A stretch of 64,000 nt of DNA from Acytostelium subglobosum LB1. Lineage: Eukaryota; Evosea; Eumycetozoa; Acytosteliales; Acytosteliaceae. Shown here piece by piece: positions 46,984 to 59,872 of this stretch. The translations under genes were made by a program, and so were the position numbers. Under the pieces are notes generated by a model. The model did no database searches and was not told the origin of the DNA. It saw nothing but the letters and a program-made list of their open reading frames with translations. The stretch is from NCBI RefSeq assembly GCF_000787575.1, contig NW_012236530.1, positions 1,556,734 to 1,620,733 of the forward strand, read 5' to 3'. Position 1 is the stretch's first letter; each line of letters begins with the position of its first letter.

Positions 46984-48450
46984 ATGGAGATGAACTCTAC
47001 ACTATCTGAGCTATGTAGTGCACTACAAGACTCATTCTCATTGGATACCAAGGATACAGATGTAGTGGATAGAGAGTCTGAAGTGAACCTTATACAATCA
47101 GTGTTGAGCAAGTCACTAAAGGCATCAACTGGCTCTGCATTGTATGTCTGTGGACTACCAGGCACTGGCAAGACACTGTCCGTGTTGAAGACCGCTCTAA
47201 AGATACAAGCCACTTCAAAGGTAATAATGTGTTTGTTTGATTGATTGAACCATACATGGACACTAATACATGTACATGTACATACATATATAGCGATGTG
47301 ATGTCATATATATCAATTGTATGCGACATAAAGATGCAAGAGATATATACGTTGATATATATCACAATCTAAAGAAGGTGAAGAAGAGTCAGATCAACTT
47401 TAGTACAGGTGAAATAATCAATCAATTGGAAAAGACATTCTTCAACGCAGAGTCAAAGAGGATGATGTAAGTACTCATCACGTGACAATCACATGGGAGC
47501 TGGAACTATCCCAACCCCAACTAACTAACCAACCAACATTATCAAAGGTTCTGTATACTTGACGAGGTAGATCATATGGTATCTCGAACTAATAAGGACC
47601 TCTATCGTATATTTGAATGGCCGTTTGAAGAGGGTTCCAGATTCACATTGATTGGAATTGCCAATGCACTGGATTTGATTCAGAAACATCTTCCAAGATT
47701 GTCAAGCTGCGGTCGTGAGCCAAAGTTGTTGCACATGAAACCATATACACAGGACCAGATATATATTATCCTAAAGGACAGAGTGGAGAAAGTGACAACC
47801 GAGGACTTTGTACAAGACGAGGCGTTGAGATACTGTGCCAAACTGATCGAGGTCAAACGAGGCGATATAAGAAAGGCTCTGGACATATGTAGACAGGTGA
47901 TGGCCCGCAAGCAATTGGAGTTCCAACGACATGGCAAAGAGGATTTGGAGGTGGACGAGTATCTTTTGTCCCTAGACGATATGATGGATATGATGGACGA
48001 TGTGTTTGGCGAGAGCAACTCTCCCAAGATCAAGAGTCTGCCATTGCACGCTCAACTCATTGTAATCTCCTCACAGACAGCCTCCCCTACCGCTCTAAAC
48101 TACCTAACATTTGCTGCAGTATACAAGGAATATCTTTCCAATTGCAGTTTAGTATATCTTGATCCAGTCAATAGGTATGTAAAGTCTTCGCATCAATCAG
48201 ACAATCAATCAATCACTCATTCATTCGTTCAATCAATCATATATATAGGAACGAATTCTTTGACGTATTGAGTTCAATCACATCGAGTGGATTGATGTCA
48301 TTGGACACGAATGAAAAGGTTGAAGAGAACAAAAGGAGGATCACATTGGTGTTCAACAAGGATGATGTTGTGTTTGGATTGGAGCATCTAAAGATGTTGC
48401 GACCTTTATTAGATCAGTTGGAGTCAACTAACATTGGAGGCGAGCAATAA
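46984..48450 (+). CDS. cdc6: Cdc6, replication-licensing AAA+ ATPase
   Basis: Exons 46984..47220, 47294..47466, 47548..48174 and 48249..48450 (412 residues). The AAA+ core has REsEVNLIQSVLSKSL-type sensor start (VVDRESEVNLIQSVLSKSL), Walker A VCGLPGTGKTLSV, Walker B FCILDEVDHMVSR, sensor 1 LIGIANALDLIQKHLPRLSS and sensor 2 KRGDIRKALDICRQVM. The C-terminal ~150 residues, with SLPLHAQLIVISSQTASPTA and a RITLVFNKDDVVFGLEHL strand-helix, form the winged helix. Cdc6 loads MCM2-7 with ORC and Cdt1 at origins in G1. The short N-terminus and lack of a BAH domain favour Cdc6 over Orc1. Walker B is only completed by splicing intron 2. No obvious CDK cluster is seen in the N-terminus. Confidence 0.92.
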
Positions 48451-50020
48451 CTTGGTGGTCTGTCTACAGTCACCTCTTAGTCATAGGACAAAGGTCAAGA
48501 ATTAGTTCATAATAACAACTATATCTATCTTTCTTTCTTAGTGTAATGTATATGACTGTCATTTATTTACTTGTGTAATAGATTAATTGATATATTGATG
48601 GTCCATGAAATCTAATTATATGGATGGAGGATAGTGTTGATGTTGTTGGGAGTTGGCGATCAAAGTAATCAACAACAATATACATGGTTGTCAAGATGAT
48701 CATGATTTCTTGACAACACCAAACAGAATGGTTTGGGCAGAAGATGTTCTTGAGAATCAGTCCTTGTTGGCCTTAAACTTGTTGACAGTACCGGTTGGAC
48801 CATTGACCCAATATCCAGACTGGTGCACTACCATGATGCAATACCAGCAGAAATATCGTTGGTTCTCCATGATCCAGATCTATCAGTTACTGTGAATTTC
48901 TGTTCAAGTGATCCATTGCTGCTCAAGGTGATGTTGCCATTACATACAAGGTACAGTCGTAGTAGTAATAGTATGTATTAGCGGGAATACACAAACTTTC
49001 CACACAACAAAAGACAAGATGATGTACTCCTGGGTAATTTCATGGATACCTCTTCTAAGTAACTTCTACTTGTAGACACTAAAGTTCTCACTTTCCGGAA
49101 AGTCCTACCTTGTGACACTTCTGTCATTGTTTGAACTATATGATTACATATCAAATATATATAAATGATCTGTTACCGACTTTGACAATTCACCCTAGTC
49201 GATGAAGTTAACTATCGATGTCGTTATACATTGAAATCAATGGTGAACAATCAAATAGTATCCATCATTGACAACACCTTGTGTCCTCCCCCATTTTGGT
49301 AGAGGGGTGGTTCGTTGGACGAGGCCTAAGTTAACTTCACAACACACGTTGACAACAGATACATACACAACCACAACAGAACAAGCAAAGGGGTTAGGAG
49401 GAATATCTTTGGGGATGGAGTTGTCCAATCTAATTTTTTAAGCCCAAAGGATATAAAAGGAATTAGTAAGAGAGATTGAAGGATTCCATTAATTAATTAA
49501 CTTAGATGGTTTGTGTACCCTAATTTCCTTTCTTGGACAATGTCCATTCTGAGTGGACTGTTTTAAATAAATTAATGAATATCGATTGGACAATCGGATA
49601 TAAATGTAAGTGTAGAACAACACGCTTACTGTACTGTTCATCAATCCACTCAACACGTGACAATTCAAATAATACTCTACAACAACAACAAATTACTTGA
49701 CACATCAAATAAAAAGTAATTACATTTAATTTATTATTAATTTACTTAAGAAAAATCCCAATCTCCAAACACCTAATATAGTATAATATTAATATCAATC
49801 AATCAAATATTCTTGTTAATAACTAATATAGTTATTTTTTAACCTTTATTTGAATCGTAAAACAACTAACTTCAAATACATCTTAAAATAACTAATTAAA
49901 TATAAATCAATCCATCGATCAATCAATCATTGTTAACCCAATCAATATATATAATATAGATATTTAATTTATTATAAATCCTCCAAATCAACAAATAATT
50001 AAATATTTATTACTTAAAGA
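48451..50020. other. Long intergenic region between cdc6 and the GATA gene
   Basis: About 1.6 kb. An open frame at 48653-48895 starts in apparent 3' UTR and has no recognisable features, so it is not called. From 49690 to 50020 the sequence is extremely AT-rich, with CAAT runs near 49795 and 49915, consistent with the promoter and leader of the GATA gene. Confidence 0.5.
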
Positions 50021-50668
50021 ATGAATCAATCATCAACTTCATCACTACTCAACATTAGCTTATTCAATAAGCAACTACCAAACTTGTTACCAACATTAAC
50101 TTTTGCCGCTATGATGACATCTCCATCTTTGAAGAGTGTCGGATCATCATCATCTAAAGGATCAGAGAGAACCCGAGTTCCAACTGGACCATTCCACGAG
50201 TCACCAGCCACATTCAACTCACCAATACAATCAATTCCAAAGAGAATCACTAGACTCTATCCAACCACATCTCCAATCACCAAGAAGATTGCCAAGAACC
50301 CAATTGGACGACCAAGATCAAAGCGACCAGACCACTGTTTCATCTGCAAGGTGACCAAGACACCAGAGTGGCGAAAGGGCGACAATGGTGTGGATGTTTG
50401 TAATGCCTGTGGATTGAAGATTAGAAAGGAGCGTGAAGCAAGAAAGATGTTAATGTTGAACAACATATTGAACAAGGAAGAGGACAACAATGATATTGTT
50501 ACTCAACATGATATTGATGAGTACTTCCAATCACTAAGTAATAGATTGACAATGGGCGACAACTGTATAAAGTTTGTAAACTATGGACAACATCTTGATC
50601 ATCCACATCATCAACTCGTTCATCATATCAACAACAAGTACTCACCAAAGAGAGCAATAATCAACTAA
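50021..50668 (+). CDS. GATA-type zinc-finger transcription factor
   Basis: Single exon, 215 residues. A Ser/Thr-rich N-terminus with ITRLYPTTSPITKKIAKNPI and the basic GRPRSKRPDH leads into one GATA finger: CFICKVTKTPEWRKGDNGVD followed by VCNACGLKIRKEREARK, spacing C-x2-C-x17-C-x2-C, with the TPEWRKG loop and CNACGL helix that read GATA sites. A His-rich tail (DHPHHQLVHHINN) follows. Dictyostelids have about two dozen GATA factors in cell-type choice (stkA, gtaC and others). The very long AT-rich upstream region suggests complex regulation. Which paralogue this is cannot be told by eye. Confidence 0.92.
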   Translation: MNQSSTSSLLNISLFNKQLPNLLPTLTFAAMMTSPSLKSVGSSSSKGSERTRVPTGPFHESPATFNSPIQSIPKRITRLYPTTSPITKKIAKNPIGRPRSKRPDHCFICKVTKTPEWRKGDNGVDVCNACGLKIRKEREARKMLMLNNILNKEEDNNDIVTQHDIDEYFQSLSNRLTMGDNCIKFVNYGQHLDHPHHQLVHHINNKYSPKRAIIN

Positions 50669-50814
50669 TAAACTACATACACCGACATAATATATAATTA
50701 TGTTTGTGTTCACTTCATCATAAATATACACTTGAATAGAGTTTGGTATGTTTAGTGATTGAATGAGTGGGCACGGCATGACATGCCTTGCCCACTTGTG
50801 AGCGGACTGACTGT

Positions 50815-53015
50815 TTACTCCTCGTCGGATGACTCCTCTGAAGCCTCGATCTCCTCAATCTCAACTGGCACATCAGAGAACACTTGGAGTCTGAATGAAC
50901 GGTTGACACCGGGCTTGAAGGTGGATGGGATGATGGTGTACTCGCTGGACTGGTCGGGGGTGACAGTGACACGGAGACCAATGTCGTTTCTCTTCTCCCA
51001 GTTGGGTGTCTTGTTGAAGAGATGCTCGTTCTGGAAGGTGGACGCCTTGACGGTGTCTGAGTGATCGTCACGGTTGATGAGGACGAAACCAATGCTCTCG
51101 TCGGCCAATGTTGACTCTTGGATGAGCTGGACAAAGAAGGACATCTCTCCGCTTCTGTCCTTGGGCAGCTTGAGCTTGTACTGTGGGTTGTCAAAGAAGG
51201 AGGCGCCATTGTTTGGACTGCCTCCGGCACTCTTGCCCACCCATGTGCCTTTGACCAACTCGGTGTTCTTCCATGTGTCGGTCACGGTGGTGAAGGTAGC
51301 TGCCTGGTCGTCGGTGAACAGGGTGATGTGGTAGGCACCCTCGAGACCCTGGTCAAAGGTGGATGGGATGACGATGTAGGTGCCCTTTTCGAGCGACATT
51401 GTGTTGCCGTTGTGGCACGATGGCTTGAACGTCTCGGTCTTGCCAACCTGGTCTCTGTACTCGACGAGACGCTTGCCAACGTCGTTGGTCTGCTTCAGAA
51501 CGTAGAAGCCGATGCTCTTCTCGTGGTCGTCCTGCGAGACGAGGATGCAGAGACGGGCGCTCTTGGACAGGGTGATCTGGTGCTGGGGACTCTTGGTCCA
51601 GTGCAAGAGGTTGACGTCACAGCCACCATTGGTGGTGTTGGTCCACAGTCCGTTGATGGTGATCTCCTTCCACTGTGTCGACTCGTCCTTGGGCAGTGGG
51701 TAGAACTCGAGATTGGTCAGTCGCTCCGAGTCCACATTGATCTTATATTTGCCTGTGAATCCAAACTGCTCTGCGTATGGGATGATACAGTATTGACCTG
51801 GCTCCAACTCAATCTTACAGTCAACAGACACTGCTGCGATTGGGCAAACAAAGTTGTCCACCTTCTTAATGTCACTAGTAGTATCGAATATCACCTTCTT
51901 GCTACCATTATAGAATGNCTAGTGATGGTGTGTATCATGTTAGCAAGGTGACTCAATCACTCAATCATGCATTACTATTCAACAACTTACAATCATAGTT
52001 AAGTACAAAGAAACTTATCCTTTGATCGGTACCCTCTGGCTGTCTCAACTTGATGAACAGAGGAGTGGTCTCATTCTTGACGGTGAGGAGGTACTGTGCA
52101 CACTTGACCCAATGTGGGTTGTTGGTAAGACTGCCAACACTGTTCTCGGTGGTCCACTGACCGTCGAGCACGATGCCCTTGAGCACCTCCTTGGGTGGCT
52201 CGTTCTTTGTGAACTTGATCTCGAGGTTGATCTCGGGTGGGTCCTTCTGCTTCTTGGCGCGTCCAGCCTTGGGCGAGGTCTCCTCGACCTCTCCCTCAGA
52301 GTTGGTCTCCTTGGTGTCCTCTGGCGAGGTGGGTGCAGCAGCGGTCGAGTCGACGGCTGGTGGCGATGTCTGTGTTCTTGGACGATGAGCGGCAGCGCCA
52401 GCAGTCTTCTTCATCGATGACAGTGGGTACCACTTGGCCTCGCCATTAGCCGTCAACAACTCGTTGATGGACAACACCAACTTTCCAGTGACCTTGTCCT
52501 TGAAGAAGAAGTTCTTCTTCCAGGCCTCAATCTCCAACTCGCTGTTTGGTGATGAAACGCGGCTGATGTTTTCGAAAGTTGTTGTTGGGGGAGTGGGTGT
52601 CAGGTGGTGGTCTATCATGATCAGGTCCCGAGACCTTAGCCTCAAAGTAACCCAAATTAAACCAAAACACATCTCGTCAATGAATGTTGTACTTACAATT
52701 CGAATACATCAACAAATGTATGATTGGCTGATGGCTTGGTCTTGTCCTCTGTTCTCTTCTGTGCCAACTCGCACTTTGCCAACAGGAAATGTGTCTGGCA
52801 TCCCTTAACCTCCTTGACTGTAAATCATAAATAAGTGTCAGTAAGACATTGTCCAACCAATCCAAAAGACAAGTCTGGACTCAGTAGTGTGATAACTTAC
52901 TCTTTACCTCGAGGGTTCCAAATATATTCTTGTCTTTGATATTTACAGGTGCAGCAGCGGCTGGCGATGCAGCAGCAACTGGTGATGTTGATGCAGTGGA
53001 AGTAGTCTCGGACAT
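50815..53015 (-). CDS. C2 plus calpain-domain-III protein without a protease core
   Basis: Exons in gene order: 52901..53015, 52697..52817, 51991..52640 and 50815..51917; leaving out the N at 51918 gives 662 residues. The N-terminus (Ala/Ser/Thr-rich, then NIFGTLEVK, VKGCQTHFLLAKCELAQKR, LEIEAWKKNFFFKDKVTG) is a C2 domain. A linker with AKKQKDPPE follows. Then come three calpain-III (C2L) domains: LDGQWTTENSVGSLTNNPHW, INGLWTNTTNGGCDVNLLHW and VKGTWVGKSAGGSPNNGASF, each with the downstream strand pattern (FFVLNYD, GFYVLKQ, GFVLINRDD). There is no Cys-protease domain or EF-hand. It resembles the calpain-like protein Cpl described in D. discoideum, presumed a lipid- or calcium-binding scaffold. 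The acidic tail EIEEIEASEESSDEE is notable. Confidence 0.85.
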
Positions 53016-53371
53016 CTTTTGATTGAATGATTGGTTACTACTACCTAACTATGTTACTAAATTATTATTGAAATGAATGAGCACAAGATATGTGGGGATG
53101 ATGCCTCACTCAATCACTTTCATATGTTTGTTGTGTGTTGGGTGTGTGATGAACTTGAAACATGTTAATTAAATAAATAAATAAAAAATAGTTTGAAAAA
53201 CCCAATATTGGGCTGGGAATGTTTGTCATATTCATATAATTGTTTGCCGAATATATCTATGTTTTGTGATCAATTCAAGTAATCTGTGAATTCTGATTCG
53301 TGTCGTGTTTGGACAAGGACATGTTATCACAATCATTCATTGTATCTCTCTCTCTCTCTCTCAACTCAAAC
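53016..53371. other. Intergenic region between the C2/calpain-III gene and an F-box-like gene
   Basis: AT-rich, with an AAATAAATAAATAAA stretch near 53170 and a TC dinucleotide repeat at 53346-53360 (CTCTCTCTCTCTCTC). No gene supported. Confidence 0.45.
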
Positions 53372-54701
53372 TTAGAGATATTTATCCCAATAGATTGTGT
53401 TTAGAAGTAGAAAGTCATGGGAGTAGCTGATTGCACGTAGGTAGCCTTTGGAGGACAGTGATATGGCCTTGATGATGGAGTCATTCACTTTGTTGTCTTG
53501 CAACGTGAGGCTACTCATTGACATCTCAATGAATCGAACGGTGCTGGTTCGTATGAGTTGTAATAGTCGTGAGTGCTGCTCGTTGGTCAACTTTGGAAGT
53601 TTGCGATACCATGACAGTTGGATCAGATTCTTGCACTCTTGTAGTATGCCAAACAGCATGTCGAGGTTATCGTCACGACCTTGAGGATCGTTTTGATGTT
53701 GGTTGTCCATGTCCCACGTCTTGATCATGCGCACTGAGCTGGCTGCCAGCGCCTGGTACGAGAACCATTGGTCCGTGTTGATGTACTTGATGGTCTTGTT
53801 AGAGGCCAACCACGCATCATACTCAGTCTTTGTCCGCTGACAATAGTAGTCGTCCAGTGCGACAATCTGTGGGTATCGTTTGGTGATATTATGAAGAACT
53901 TTAACCTTGTCAAGGTCGTTGCGCACATTGAGAAACTGAACGGCAGTGTGTTGTGGTTTCACCGTCTTTAGCTGCACGGTTGGATTGGCAACAACATTGT
54001 AGGTAGTCATTTGTATCTGATGAGGTGGCGGTTCCACCCTTATGAGATCCAGGTCGTAGGATGGAACAATGGACTCCACCTCACAACGAAGCTCAGCAAC
54101 GTTGTTTGGTGCCACCACTGGCAGACACTGGATGGGCGACGACAAGTATGGAATGGATGAGCATACGCCNATACTTTAACAGTTTGATCAGTGCTGTGCT
54201 GGAGCAACGTGGTGCATTGATCTTGTAGAATGCGAAACGCACCATGGGTATCACTTGAATCAGCCACTGCTTGCACACCAGAGACAAGTGCAGTATGTAT
54301 TCAAGGTTGTTGCAAAACAATGCATTGGAATTAGGATAGCTATAATTGATTCGAAGATAATCATTATAGTCGTAGGGCACTTGGCAGAACTCCACTATCT
54401 TTCTAAAGNATCACCGTGGTGAACAATCCATTATTGCGAATCAAACAAGTCTCCTTAAAGTCATTGGTCAATCTCTGTTTGATACCATCGAGACATGATA
54501 ACATATGATTCAATCTTAGACAAGATAATTCATACTCTATTGTTATTATCGTTATTGTTATTGTTAGGACATAGAATTGAATAAGTTGTTATCACAAGGA
54601 TACTGACCACCCAGAGACTTGTCTCCATTATTGTTGATGGCGATGGATGATCCACAAAAATTACACGTTCCACTTTTAAATATATCTGTGTTGATGTCCA
54701 T
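53372..54701 (-). CDS. F-box-like family protein
   Basis: Exons 54608..54701 and 53372..54536; the two N characters at 54170 and 54409 must be dropped to keep the frame, giving 418 residues. The N-terminus carries SGTCNFCGSS, possibly half of a zinc site. The F-box-like helix is YILHLSLVCKQWLIQVIPMV. The remainder is a mixed alpha/beta region ending in LRR-like lines (CKNLIQLSWYRKLPKLTNEQ, STVRFIEMSMSSLTLQDN). It belongs with the gene at 32122-33636 by this motif, and is presumed an SCF-type adaptor. Confidence 0.68.
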
Positions 54702-55136
54702 AGTTGTTGGAATGTGTTAATGATGGTTTTAGAACAAACAACATAGATGATATCCTTGTTGATTGATGTCTGTCAATGGTGTTGACAACAAATAATAATC
54801 CTTAGTTCTTGTAATAATAACACGAACCAAGACACACTCAATGAGGCAACTTTTAGTTTGTAAGTTCACATTCTTCAATTACTCACATTTTGTGTCGGTT
54901 TTTTAATTAATTGTGTGTTTTTTTTAGTTTCACAAGAGTCTCTAACTCTTGAAGACCGACCTCCCTCTTTTTTTTTTCTCGCCTTCATTGTTTCAATCTT
55001 CAACATTTATATAAATACACACACAACGTTCACAAGATATATTACTTTATAAATATACCAATCACATTCATACATACATCGTAGTTGTTGACATCTATCA
55101 ATCATTGTCAAATTATAAATATCAACAGCAAAAAGC
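54702..55136. other. Divergent promoter region, F-box-like / UBAP2-like
   Basis: AT-rich with T runs of eight or nine bases at 54917-54924 and 54968-54977. No gene supported. Confidence 0.45.
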
Positions 55137-58100
55137 ATGGTGCAAAAGGATACTAAAATAGCTCAACAACAACAGGGCGCACAACCACAACAACAACAGC
55201 AACAGCCACAGCAGCAACAGCAAGGCAAGGTCGGCAAAGAGGCATCGAGAGCTGACAACAACAACAACAAGAGGGATACAACAATGAGACCATCAGACAA
55301 CAACAACATTAATAATAATAACAACAACAACAGCATTCCAGATAGCAACAACAGAGACAAGATCAGAACTGTGAGGGAGATCACTGGCTGGTCAGAGGAC
55401 GACGTTCTCAGAGCTTTGCAGGAGTGCCACTTTGATGCCGACAAGACTATTGCGTATATCGTTGATGGTGTAATCTCACCACAAGCTGACCAATGGCAAG
55501 AGGTATCTAAGAAGAAGGTATGTTTATATCTTGTTAACATGTGATGATCGATATTAACCATTTTGTTTGTACAACAACACAGCCCGAACCAAAGACTTCA
55601 AAGATTAAAGGAGGAGAGGATCGCCCATCAAAGAAGGATGACCTGAAGGGTGCTGCTGTCAGAGTTCCAAGACCAGAGAGATCTGAGAGACCAGAGAGAT
55701 CTGAAAGACCCGAGAGATCGGAGAGACCAGAGAGATCTGAGAGACAAGAGAGGTCCGAGAGACCAGAGAGGTTTGCAGGTGATAGACCTGAGAGATCTGA
55801 GAGAGGTGATAGAGGTATGTAATGAATGAGCTTTCAAGTTCATTGACGATGGACGCAACATTGAACGACTTAATCTAACATCAACAATAATAATACATTA
55901 TAGATGGTGATCAGAGAAAGTCAAGGGATAGAATAAGACCAAATGGAGATGGTGTGTCCTCACCCCAGAACAGACAGCAACGTAGACAGGGCCAGAACAA
56001 CTCGGTGCCATCCTCCCCACCGACAAAGACTACTGTTATCGATACTACTACTACTTCCACTTCTACTACCACTACGCCATCTACCATCTCTACACCAATC
56101 AACAACACCACCACCCCTACTTCTACTTCTACCACCACTACATCAAGCGCTACAACCACGACGACCTCCACTACAAGCAGCGCTACCGGTGACTCTCACC
56201 CAAGCATTGGCAAGGGCCAATTATCAATGAGTGCCATGATTCTGGAGAAAGAGAGAGAGCGTGAGGCCCAACAAAAGCAACAGCAGGCCAAGCTACTGAA
56301 GCAGCAAGAGCAGCAGCAGCAACGAAACCAGCCAGCCCTCGCCCCAGCCCCCGTTACTACTACTACTCCTGTGCCCACTGCACCCACCAACACCAACACC
56401 TCTACTGCCGACTCCAAAGAAACCACTACCGACTCCACTACCCTGCCAAATCAACAGACAAACACCTCCGCATCTGGTCAGCCAACCTCATATCTGGCTG
56501 CCATCAAAAACGCCAACGCCCAGCCCAAACAATCACCAGTCACCACCTCCAAGCCAGCACCAACTCAATCAACACCAGCCTCTACTGCTGCTGCAGTTGT
56601 TGTTGAGCAAACACCAGTCGCTGTCGCCGCCGCTCCAATCACAACTCCAGTGGTCGAAACACCTGTTGCTGCACCAGTAGTGGCACCAGTTCAGACTGCA
56701 CCCGCACAAGTCGCGGTCGCCTCTGCCGCACAGCCAGTCGCCGCCACCAGTGCCACCGCCGCCACTGCCACCACACAACAACAGACCTCATCCCAGTCAT
56801 CGACACCATCACAACGCATCAACTTTGGTCAAAAGCCAGGCAACACCCAAGCCTGGAAGCCCAAAGATTCACCATCTACCTCCCCATCCCTTGTATCATC
56901 TGCCTCAAGCGCTCAACACCCAACTACACGCCAGCCAATCGGCAAACAACAAGCCACCAAGAGCTTCGACACGCCAGTGGCACTGCCCGACGACCTTTCC
57001 TTTGATCCAAACTACCATGTCCAATTTGGCAAGGACCCATCAGTTGTTGCCCCTGTGCAATCTGTCCCAAGCGCCGTCTCCACACCAACCGTCGCACCAG
57101 TTGCTGCACCAATCCAACAGCAGCCAGCACCAGTCACTGCCAAGCAAGCTGTCGTTACCCCTGCTGCACCAGTACAACAACATCCAGCTGCTCACCAGCA
57201 GCAGCACCAACAATACGCTCAACATCACCAGCAGCAACAGCATCACCACCACCAACACCAGCAGCACCAGCAGCAGAACGTTGTTGGACTCCCACAGAAC
57301 GCCAACCTGGGCCAACAGACCAACATGCAGCAGCAGCAACAGCAGTACCAACAGGCGTTCCAGTCGATGACCCAGAACCCCAACACAATGGAGCCACACA
57401 TGATGATGCCAGAGACCGATCTGCAACACCTCTCCTACCAATACCCATACATGGTGCCAGTGATGCCCTTCTTTGCCGATGAGATGAACCGTCAGCCATT
57501 CTACGACACCTACAACCAGAACAACTACAACCGCACCACATCACCCGTCAACGACAATGCCGGAAACACCAGCAAGGGTTTCCAGCGCAACCAAAACTCC
57601 AACCAGCAGTCGTTCCGCGGCTCTGGTGACAACACCAACAAGTTCAACCATCAGCAACAGCAACAGCAGCAGCAACAGCAGCAGGATGGCCAGACTCAAG
57701 CCACACACCCATCCTCGCAGTCACCACCCCTGCAGCAGTCCCACTTCCCCTACCAACCCTACGGCTACCCATATGGCTACTCACAGTTCCCATATGGATC
57801 CCAGAACTCGCAGTATCAGTTCGGCCCATACGCAGCCTACCCACCAAAGTACATGAACATGCCACGCGGCTACCCTACCCATCCAGGTCAGAACCAAGCC
57901 TACGGCGAGCAAGACGACTTTAAGAACATGTACGGAGGCGGCTACTTCCCCACCACTGCAGCCGGTGTCATTGACCCAACGCTCCAGACCAAGATCCAGC
58001 AGGGCCAGCAGCTGACAGGCTCGCCAACCAGCGGCGCCAAGACCTACGGTCAGAACGCCTCGCATCACCAGCAGGCAAACCCTCAGGCACCAAACCAGCA

Positions 58101-58260
58101 GACTGGTGACGGTCTCTCCAACCAATACAACAAGGGACAGTACAACCAACAACAACGCGATCAATCAAACTACTACAACGCTTACAACATGCAAGCTTTC
58201 CAACCACAACACAACACTGGTGCCCAGAATCAAAGAAATCATTATCCACTTGGTAACTAA
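55137..58260 (+). CDS. UBAP2/lingerer-like UBA-domain protein with prion-like tail
   Basis: Exons 55137..55517, 55583..55814 and 55904..58260 (989 residues). After poly-Q and poly-N runs, residues about 80-125 form a UBA domain followed by the family signature: REITGWSEDDVLRALQECHF, DADKTIAYIVDGVISPQADQ, WQEVSKKK. This matches the UBA-to-SWEMVGKKK junction of UBAP2L/UBAP2 and Drosophila lingerer. Exon 2 encodes about a dozen ERPERSERPERS-type units. The last 800 residues are S/T/P-, Q- and then Y/N/Q/G-rich (YPYGYSQFPYGSQNSQYQFG), a prion-like composition. Animal relatives nucleate stress granules and bind ribosomes and RNA; a similar cytoplasmic role is inferred. A single Met-rich Tyr/Pro stretch (QYPYMVPVMPFFADEMN) might be a conserved peptide. 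Human RGG sequence is replaced by the Arg/Glu repeat. Confidence 0.75.
55664..55812 (+). repeat. Coding Arg-Glu-Arg/Ser-Glu-Arg-Pro repeat
   Basis: Tandem 15-base units (GAGAGATCTGAGAGACCA type) coding ERSERP. About ten units vary slightly in third positions, so both the DNA and peptide repeat are imperfect. Lies in exon 2 of the UBAP2-like gene. Confidence 0.85.
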
Positions 58261-58404
58261 ATAAATAAATAAATAAAGTAACCTTATTTATAAATAATAT
58301 CTCCTTTCTGAGAATGATGCGAAATGGCAAAGTGAAGTTTGTTTACAAAGTTGTTGATTCATTTTGAACATCAACTCATTCATCAGAGAGATAGAGATAG
58401 AAAG

Positions 58405-59872
58405 ATGGACGAGAAGTATTGCGCTAGTTTAGTGTTGTCAGGTGTTGGCGATGCTATTGGATATAGAAATGGAAGATGGGAGTTCCAAACTGTATGTATC
58501 ACTATCGATGACCTAATGATCGTTGATATCAGGTGACTAATCATTGAACCCTTGTGTGTTTGTGTCTGTTAACAGAACCCAAAGAAGATATGGGAGGAGT
58601 ACCAAGAGATGGGAGGAATCGATTACATCAAGTAAGTAAAATTGTAATCGATTGATCATTGTTGTTGAGATCACTAACATATTCCTTTCTTCTCTTCTCT
58701 TCTCTCTTTTATTACAGAGTGGATAGTAAAGAATGGAGAGTATCTGATGACACTGGTAAGTTAGCAGCAAACAATGAATGATTCATCAAACCATAGAACT
58801 AACATGTTGTGTTGCAAAGTGATGCAGCTGGCAACTTCAATTGCCATCACTAGAGACAATGGCGATGACTTTGAAAAGACATGTCAAGAGATTACAACCG
58901 CCTATATCAGATGTTTGGAGGATATGGGAGTATGTTACATCAGTTTGCTTGATCACAAGTGATCAAAAAAGAGCTTACATTAACCTATGGTATGATCACA
59001 ATGTAGGGCAGAGCACCTGGAAGACAGACACTAGAGTCCCTGGCACATTTCACACCAGGAATGAAGAAGCAATTGTTAAAGTGGGATGAACTTCCATACG
59101 CACCAGCAGTAAGTTACTCAATGCTCAAGATATACACACTTTGTCTAATTACTTCATTTTGTAGGGAGGTGGATGTGGAGCAGCAATGAGATCAAGCTGC
59201 ATTGGACTTAAGTACTGGTCCCCTGATGCGATTGGAGACTTGATCAGATACTCGATTGAAAGTGGCAGGATCACCCACAACCATCCAGTTGGATTCCTAG
59301 GAGCAATGGTGGCAGCTTTGTTCACATCTTACGCCATTCAACAGGTGCCACCTCGTCAATGGGGTACCAAGCTCATGAATGAGGCTTTGCCCCTGGCCAA
59401 GCAGTACATTGAGGAGACGAGGAAAGAGCCAAACAGGACATGGGAGAACTATGAGAAGGGTTGGAACTACTTTGTCAACGCGTGGACCTCATACCTGGAG
59501 CTGAGAAAGATTCCATTCGGCGAACAGACCACCACAGAGAGCAACTACCCAGAGTTCCCAGAGGAATACAACTACATGGACAGAGATAAGTTCTACCACA
59601 GTCTTTCATTTGATGGATGGGGAGGATCCAGTGGACACGACTCTGTTCTTATATCCTACGATGCACTGTTAGGTGCTGGCAGCTCGTGGAAGGAGATGAT
59701 CGAGAGATCAGCGATCCATGGCGGAGATAATGACAGCACTGGCGCAATCGGTTGTGCCTGGTGGGGTGCACTGTATGGTTTCACTGGCGTGCCAGACATC
59801 AACTACCAACATTTGGAGTATCGCCGTGAGCTCTACGCTCTGGCCAAGGCTTTGCTTGCACAGAGAAAGTAA
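58405..59872 (+). CDS. ADP-ribosylarginine hydrolase (ARH1/ADPRH)
   Basis: Six exons: 58405..58491, 58576..58631, 58718..58755, 58820..58929, 59007..59108, 59165..59872 (366 residues). Spliced, it follows human ARH1 almost throughout: [28 protein letters not shown], then [15 protein letters not shown] with the magnesium-binding Asp pair, [72 protein letters not shown] and [20 protein letters not shown], which carries the second metal site. It removes ADP-ribose from arginine, reversing mono-ADP-ribosylation. All acidic metal ligands are present, so it should be active. The dense small exons (38 and 56 bases) contrast with the intron-poor neighbours. Confidence 0.95.

Noticed and set aside
48653-48895. 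80-codon open frame downstream of cdc6
   Set aside because: Lies in likely 3' UTR or intergenic sequence with no recognisable features and no nearby splice pattern.
51118-51951. 277-codon plus-strand frame over the C2/calpain-III gene
   Set aside because: Antisense shadow of a C-ending-codon gene, like those over gcvT and the thiolase.
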